The position numbers and the translations under genes are program-made. The notes under the pieces were generated by a model, which was not told the DNA's origin, ran no database searches, and saw only the letters and a program-made list of their open reading frames with translations. Positions 60,379-64,000 of a stretch of DNA of 64,000 nt are shown one piece after another. This DNA comes from Litoribacterium kuwaitense. GTDB lineage: Bacteria > Bacillota > Bacilli > Bacillales > DSM-28697. Numbering within the stretch: position 1 is the stretch's first letter; every line of letters starts with the position of its first letter. The stretch covers positions 1 to 64,000 of the forward strand of contig NZ_JAALFC010000001.1 in assembly GCF_011058155.1 (NCBI RefSeq), read 5' to 3'.

Positions 60379-61491
60379 TTGACATATGTAAATGATCACT
60401 ATTGCGCTGGGTGTGGTGTTCATATCCAGACAGAAAACGAAAAAGAGCCAGGGTATGTTCCTGCTTCTGCATTAGAAAGAGAAACGATTGTTTGCCGGCG
60501 TTGTTTTCGCTTGAAGAATTATAATGAAGTCACCCCTACGTCTATAGGTGAAAAGGAGTTTCTGGCGATTGCCAACGACTTGGCTTCAAGGAAGGCATTA
60601 ATTGTGAAAATCGTAGATGTCTTTGATTTTCATGGAAGCTGGATATCAGGCATTAAACGGTTTGCAGGAAATAATGATATATTGCTTGTTGCGAATAAGG
60701 CTGATTTATTACCAAAGTCAGTCAAAAAGATAAAGGTAGAGCAATGGATGAGAACGCAGGCAAAAGAGTGGGGCGTTCCTCTTTGCGATGTTGCGCTCAT
60801 TTCCGCAGATACTGGAAATGGGTTGGAAGAAGTAGCAGGGAAAATTGATCGATATGCTACGGGTAAGGATGTCTATGTTGTCGGCTGTACGAATGTTGGA
60901 AAATCGACGTTCATTAATCAGCTTATTCGAGCATTTGGTGCAGAGGACGAGGCGACATTAACGACTTCTGCGCATCCTGGTACAACACTGGGTCTCGTTG
61001 ATATTCCTTTAGATCATGATCGGACGATGTTTGATACACCGGGCCTCATTAATCATCATCAAATGGCTCATGTCATCTCTCAAAAAGCGTATAAAAAAGT
61101 ATTTCCTAAAAAAGAGATAAAGCCAAAAATATACCAACTGAACGAAGGACAAACGCTCTTTTTTGCCGGCTTGGCTCGCCTAGATATAGCTGGAGGAGAA
61201 GCAGATGTCATTTGCTATTTCTCCAATGAGCTGTATATTCACCGGACAAAGACTGATAACGCAAGTGAGTTATATGAAAAGCAGCTCGGTGATTTACTGC
61301 AGCCGCCTTTTAAAGCTGACTTATCGGCATTTCCGGCGCTTCAGGAAACGAGTTTTGGCATGATCGACAACAAAATGGACATTGTCTATTCCGGGCTTGG
61401 CTGGGTGACGATTTTACCCAAATCATCTGTACAAGTGCATGCACATGCGCCAAAAAATGTTGGGGTTTTTAAAAGAGAAGCATTGATTTAA
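60379..61491 (+). CDS. yqeH: Circularly permuted ribosome-biogenesis GTPase YqeH
   Basis: The 370-aa protein begins with a zinc finger (CAGCGVHIQ ... VCRRCFRLKNY), then G4 NKADLLP near residue 114, G5-like ISADTG, G1 GCTNVGKST near residue 173 and G3 FDTPGLI near residue 213: the permuted order of YqeH. It takes part in 30S subunit assembly. TTG 60379 follows GGGAGG. Confidence 0.95.
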   Translation: MTYVNDHYCAGCGVHIQTENEKEPGYVPASALERETIVCRRCFRLKNYNEVTPTSIGEKEFLAIANDLASRKALIVKIVDVFDFHGSWISGIKRFAGNNDILLVANKADLLPKSVKKIKVEQWMRTQAKEWGVPLCDVALISADTGNGLEEVAGKIDRYATGKDVYVVGCTNVGKSTFINQLIRAFGAEDEATLTTSAHPGTTLGLVDIPLDHDRTMFDTPGLINHHQMAHVISQKAYKKVFPKKEIKPKIYQLNEGQTLFFAGLARLDIAGGEADVICYFSNELYIHRTKTDNASELYEKQLGDLLQPPFKADLSAFPALQETSFGMIDNKMDIVYSGLGWVTILPKSSVQVHAHAPKNVGVFKREALI

Positions 61492-61505
61492 AAGGGGGAG
61501 GCTTT

Positions 61506-62342
61506 GTGCAATTGAAGTTATTTGGTTTAATTGGGCATCCTGTAGGCCATTCATTATCACCCATGATGCAAAATCGTGCGTTTAAGCACATTGATTTCCC
61601 AGGGATCTATATTGCCTATGACGTAAAACCAGAAAATCTAACTACGGCGGTCGCTGGTCTAAAAGCGCTTGGTTGTGAAGGATTTAATGTAACGATACCG
61701 CATAAAGTGAATGTCATGCCTTTGCTCGATGAGGTTTCAGAAGAGGCAAAAGCATTAGGTGCAGTCAATACTGTTGTGAGAGAGAATGGGCGGTTTGTTG
61801 GTTATAATACAGATGGTGTAGGGTATTTGCGATCACTTGAGCCTGAGTTACCAGCACCAATCGAGTCGTTGAAAATATTAATGCTCGGTGCTGGCGGGGC
61901 AGCACAAGCGTTGTTTTTAACGTTGGTCAATCAACGTCCCAAAGTATTAGACGTCGTAAATCGCTCGTCGCACAGGGCAGAGCAGCTGATCCAATCGTCA
62001 CCGAACCCTTCCGTCCATCACGTTTTTTCTTATGATGAAGCAGAGCAGCGTTCAGGTGAATATGATGTTATCATTAATACAACTGCGGTTGGGATGAGTC
62101 CAAATACAGCGGAACGACCCCTTGCTTTAACCAATGTTCGTCCTGGAACAGTCGTTAGTGATATCGTCTATAATCCTTTAAAAACAGCATTTTTAAAAAC
62201 CGCAGAAGAAAAGCAGTGCCGTATACATGATGGTGTAGGTATGTTTGTCGGTCAAGGCGCATTAGCGTTCGAGCGATGGACGACACAAAAAGCACCGGTT
62301 AAAGAAATGCGGGAAACTGTACTACAAGCATTGAAAAGGTGA
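61506..62342 (+). CDS. aroE: Shikimate dehydrogenase
   Basis: AroE (278 aa) reduces 3-dehydroshikimate. It has GHPVGHSLSPMMQNRAF near residue 10, NVTIPHK near 62, GAVNTVV near 89 and the NADP-binding LMLGAGGAAQALF near 127. GTG 61506 follows AAAGGGGGAGG. Confidence 0.96.
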   Translation: MQLKLFGLIGHPVGHSLSPMMQNRAFKHIDFPGIYIAYDVKPENLTTAVAGLKALGCEGFNVTIPHKVNVMPLLDEVSEEAKALGAVNTVVRENGRFVGYNTDGVGYLRSLEPELPAPIESLKILMLGAGGAAQALFLTLVNQRPKVLDVVNRSSHRAEQLIQSSPNPSVHHVFSYDEAEQRSGEYDVIINTTAVGMSPNTAERPLALTNVRPGTVVSDIVYNPLKTAFLKTAEEKQCRIHDGVGMFVGQGALAFERWTTQKAPVKEMRETVLQALKR

Positions 62343-62346
62343 TGAA

Positions 62347-62643
62347 ATGAACTCTTTAACGAATAAGCAACGACGATATTTACGCAGTAAGGCGCACCAT
62401 CTTCAATCTATTTTTCAAGTAGGTAAGCAAGGTGTCACAGATGAATTGGCGAAGCAGCTTTGTCTTGCATTAGAAGCAAGAGAATTAATCAAAATGAACG
62501 TATTAAACAATGCAGAGGTCGATGCGAAGGAAGCGGCTGAGCTACTTGAGGAAAAAACAGGCGCTGAGGTTGTGCAAACGATTGGCAATGTTATCGTTCT
62601 TTATAAAATGTCAGAGAAAAATCCAACGATTCAATTGCCATGA
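62347..62643 (+). CDS. yhbY: CRM-domain RNA-binding protein YhbY (YqeI)
   Basis: The 98-aa protein consists of one CRM domain: LTNKQRRYLRSKAHHLQSIFQVGKQGVTDEL and the conserved GNVIVLYK. YhbY associates with pre-50S ribosomal particles. It overlaps nadD by 4 bases. Confidence 0.94.
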   Translation: MNSLTNKQRRYLRSKAHHLQSIFQVGKQGVTDELAKQLCLALEARELIKMNVLNNAEVDAKEAAELLEEKTGAEVVQTIGNVIVLYKMSEKNPTIQLP

Positions 62644-63218
62644 AACACATCGGGCTGTTTGGCGGAACCTTTGACCCGCCGCATATTGGTCATTTGATGA
62701 TTGCACAGGAAGTTCAGGTGGCATGTCAGCTCGATGAAATTTGGTTCATTCCCGCCCGAAAACCACCTCATAAACAACATAAGGAAACAACAGAGGGAAA
62801 GCACCGTTTACGGATGATTGAGCTGGCTACAAAGCATAATCCGCTTTTTAATGTTAATGAAATTGAGTTTGAACATGATCTCTCATATACAGTAGACACA
62901 GTGACTATGCTCCAAGAAAAATGGCCGGAATATACGTTTTCCTTTATCATCGGTGCAGATATGGTTGAAGGGCTAGCAAAGTGGAAGGACATTGATCGAT
63001 TGATAAGTAAAGTTCAATTCATCGTCGCAAAGCGTCCAGGATACTGTTTACGGAGCGTGTACCCATTGAAGGAAGTAGACACTCCGGAGATTGCGTTATC
63101 ATCCACCTGGCTAAGAAAGCGTTTGGGAACGAAAAAACCAGTGAAATATATGCTTTGCGAAGAAGTTTTGTCTTACATTAAGGAGCATGATTTATATGTA
63201 CAGCTTAAAGAAGGCTGA
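62640..63218 (+). CDS. nadD: Nicotinate-nucleotide adenylyltransferase
   Basis: NadD (192 aa) makes nicotinate adenine dinucleotide. It has the nucleotidyltransferase motif GGTFDPPHIGHLM at residue 8 and the second motif SSTWLRKRL near residue 157. It overlaps yqeK by 23 bases. Confidence 0.96.
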   Translation: MKHIGLFGGTFDPPHIGHLMIAQEVQVACQLDEIWFIPARKPPHKQHKETTEGKHRLRMIELATKHNPLFNVNEIEFEHDLSYTVDTVTMLQEKWPEYTFSFIIGADMVEGLAKWKDIDRLISKVQFIVAKRPGYCLRSVYPLKEVDTPEIALSSTWLRKRLGTKKPVKYMLCEEVLSYIKEHDLYVQLKEG

Positions 63219-63795
63219 GGATTATGTAACGCCAAAATTGACGGAGGCCAGAAAAAACCATACGCTTGGCGTAGTGGAAGCAGCTGTCGAATTGGCGAAG
63301 CGTTATGGAGCTGATGAAGACAAAGCAGCATTGGCAGCGATGCTGCATGATGTAGCAAAGTGTCTGCCTCCTGAGGAACAAAAGGAATATTTACAAGCGA
63401 AAGGGATAGGGCATGACCTTCTTCAGTTTCACCACAATACTTGGCATGCGGTCGTTGGTGCTCATATGGTTTTCGTTGAGTTAGGTATTGATGATGAAGA
63501 TATTATACATGCTATTCGGTATCATACGACTGGGCGCGCAGGTATGAGTTTGCTGGAAAAAATTATTTTTATAGCTGATTATATTGAGCCAAACCGTCGC
63601 TTTGAAGGAGTGGACGGCGTAAGAGATTTAGCGGAACAGTCATTGGATGCTGCTATTATCCAAGCGTTATCCAATACGATTGGCTATTTAGTGAATGCAA
63701 ACCAAACGGTGGCACCAGATTCATTTTTAGCATATAACGATACAATTTTACAGAGAAAATGGCGGGTTGAAGTGACTTCGAAAAGACAATCATAA
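63196..63795 (+). CDS. yqeK: HD-domain nucleotide hydrolase YqeK
   Basis: The 199-aa HD-superfamily protein has HTLGVVEAAVELAKRYGAD near residue 21, LHDVAKCLP near 51 and YHTTGRAGMSLLEKIIFIADYIEPNR near 110. YqeK proteins hydrolyse diadenosine tetraphosphate symmetrically. ATG 63196 is preferred over 63187 because AAGGAG (63179-63184) is spaced for it. Confidence 0.9.
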   Translation: MYSLKKAEDYVTPKLTEARKNHTLGVVEAAVELAKRYGADEDKAALAAMLHDVAKCLPPEEQKEYLQAKGIGHDLLQFHHNTWHAVVGAHMVFVELGIDDEDIIHAIRYHTTGRAGMSLLEKIIFIADYIEPNRRFEGVDGVRDLAEQSLDAAIIQALSNTIGYLVNANQTVAPDSFLAYNDTILQRKWRVEVTSKRQS

Positions 63796-63820
63796 TTGAA
63801 AACGAAAGGGGAATTGCTTT

Positions 63821-64000
63821 TTGACCGATACACAACTCTTAAAAATGCCTGTACAAGCTGCTGATGATAAGAAAGCCCATGAGATTGTTGTCTTAGACAT
63901 GCAAGGAATATCACTTGTTGCTGACTATTTTCTTATCTGTCATGGTAATTCAGAAAAGCAGGTTCAGGCAATTGCAACAGCGATCAAAGATAAAGCAAAC
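63821..64000 (+). CDS. rsfS: Ribosomal silencing factor RsfS (3' partial)
   Basis: TTG 63821 follows AAAGGGGA and opens MTDTQLLKMPVQAADDKKAHEIVVLDMQGISLVADYFLICHGNSE..., the RsfS/YqeL N-terminus. It binds ribosomal protein L14 and blocks subunit joining. The frame runs off the window. Confidence 0.93.
   Translation, partial: MTDTQLLKMPVQAADDKKAHEIVVLDMQGISLVADYFLICHGNSEKQVQAIATAIKDKAN

Overview
The window reads as the chromosome of an endospore-forming Bacillaceae, most likely an alkaliphile of the Bacillus halodurans / B. clausii type. Gene content and order match the Bacillus block safA - yebC - ruvAB - queA - tgt - yajC - spoVB - secDF - recJ - apt - relA - dtd - hisS - aspS - 6S RNA - rarA - cymR - iscS - mnmA - recD2 - alaS - ruvX - mltG - greA - pbp - yrrS - mtnN - luxS, and then sda - yqeG - yqeH - aroE - yhbY - nadD - yqeK - rsfS. 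A full-size Mrp antiporter operon sits next to sda/yqeG. The organism assignment is inferred from synteny only.

Layout. 1-1.3 kb: repeat-rich end of a probable spore-coat morphogen and a CotS-type protein. 1.4-6.7 kb: YebC, RuvAB, queuosine genes and YajC. 6.7-10.8 kb: membrane proteins and SpoVB. 11-20 kb: ComN, SecDF, RecJ, Apt, RelA, Dtd. 20-25.3 kb: SH3b amidase, T-box, hisS-aspS, 6S RNA. 25.7-44.5 kb: RsfA, RarA, CymR/IscS/MnmA, RecD2, AI-2E exporter, AlaS with a structured leader, IreB-RuvX-DUF1292, MltG, GreA, a class B PBP and YrrS. 44.6-52.1 kb: a rearranged sigK-skin region. 52.4-53.6 kb: small genes and empty sequence. 53.6-59 kb: mrp operon (mrpACDEFG, no mrpB found). 59.3-64 kb: sda and the yqeG-rsfS run.

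The main discovery is at 44.7-52.1 kb. The mother-cell sigma factor gene sigK is split: its N-terminal half lies on the minus strand (ending near 51695) and its C-terminal half on the plus strand (from 47010), directly after a large serine recombinase. Both junctions carry the same arm TATAAACCC at the same distance from a GGGAA core, and joining the two element arms rebuilds a near-symmetric attP around a GA dinucleotide. Because the two sites are inverted, recombination would invert the 4.7-kb mtnN-luxS-yrhC segment and rebuild sigK, instead of deleting a skin element. The layout is explained by one earlier 4.4-kb inversion with breakpoints at 44724-44728 and 49108-49112: undoing it rejoins a split phage DnaD-like gene in frame, restores mtnN-luxS-yrhC to the strand of their neighbours, and gives a classical, small (about 4.9 kb) skin with an SOS-regulated module and a lipoprotein.

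Several genes carry single-base deletions (secDF, the TPR gene, yqeG, both sigK halves, a DUF5412 gene). Some lie in runs of six identical bases where seven are expected, so consensus errors are a serious alternative to real mutation.
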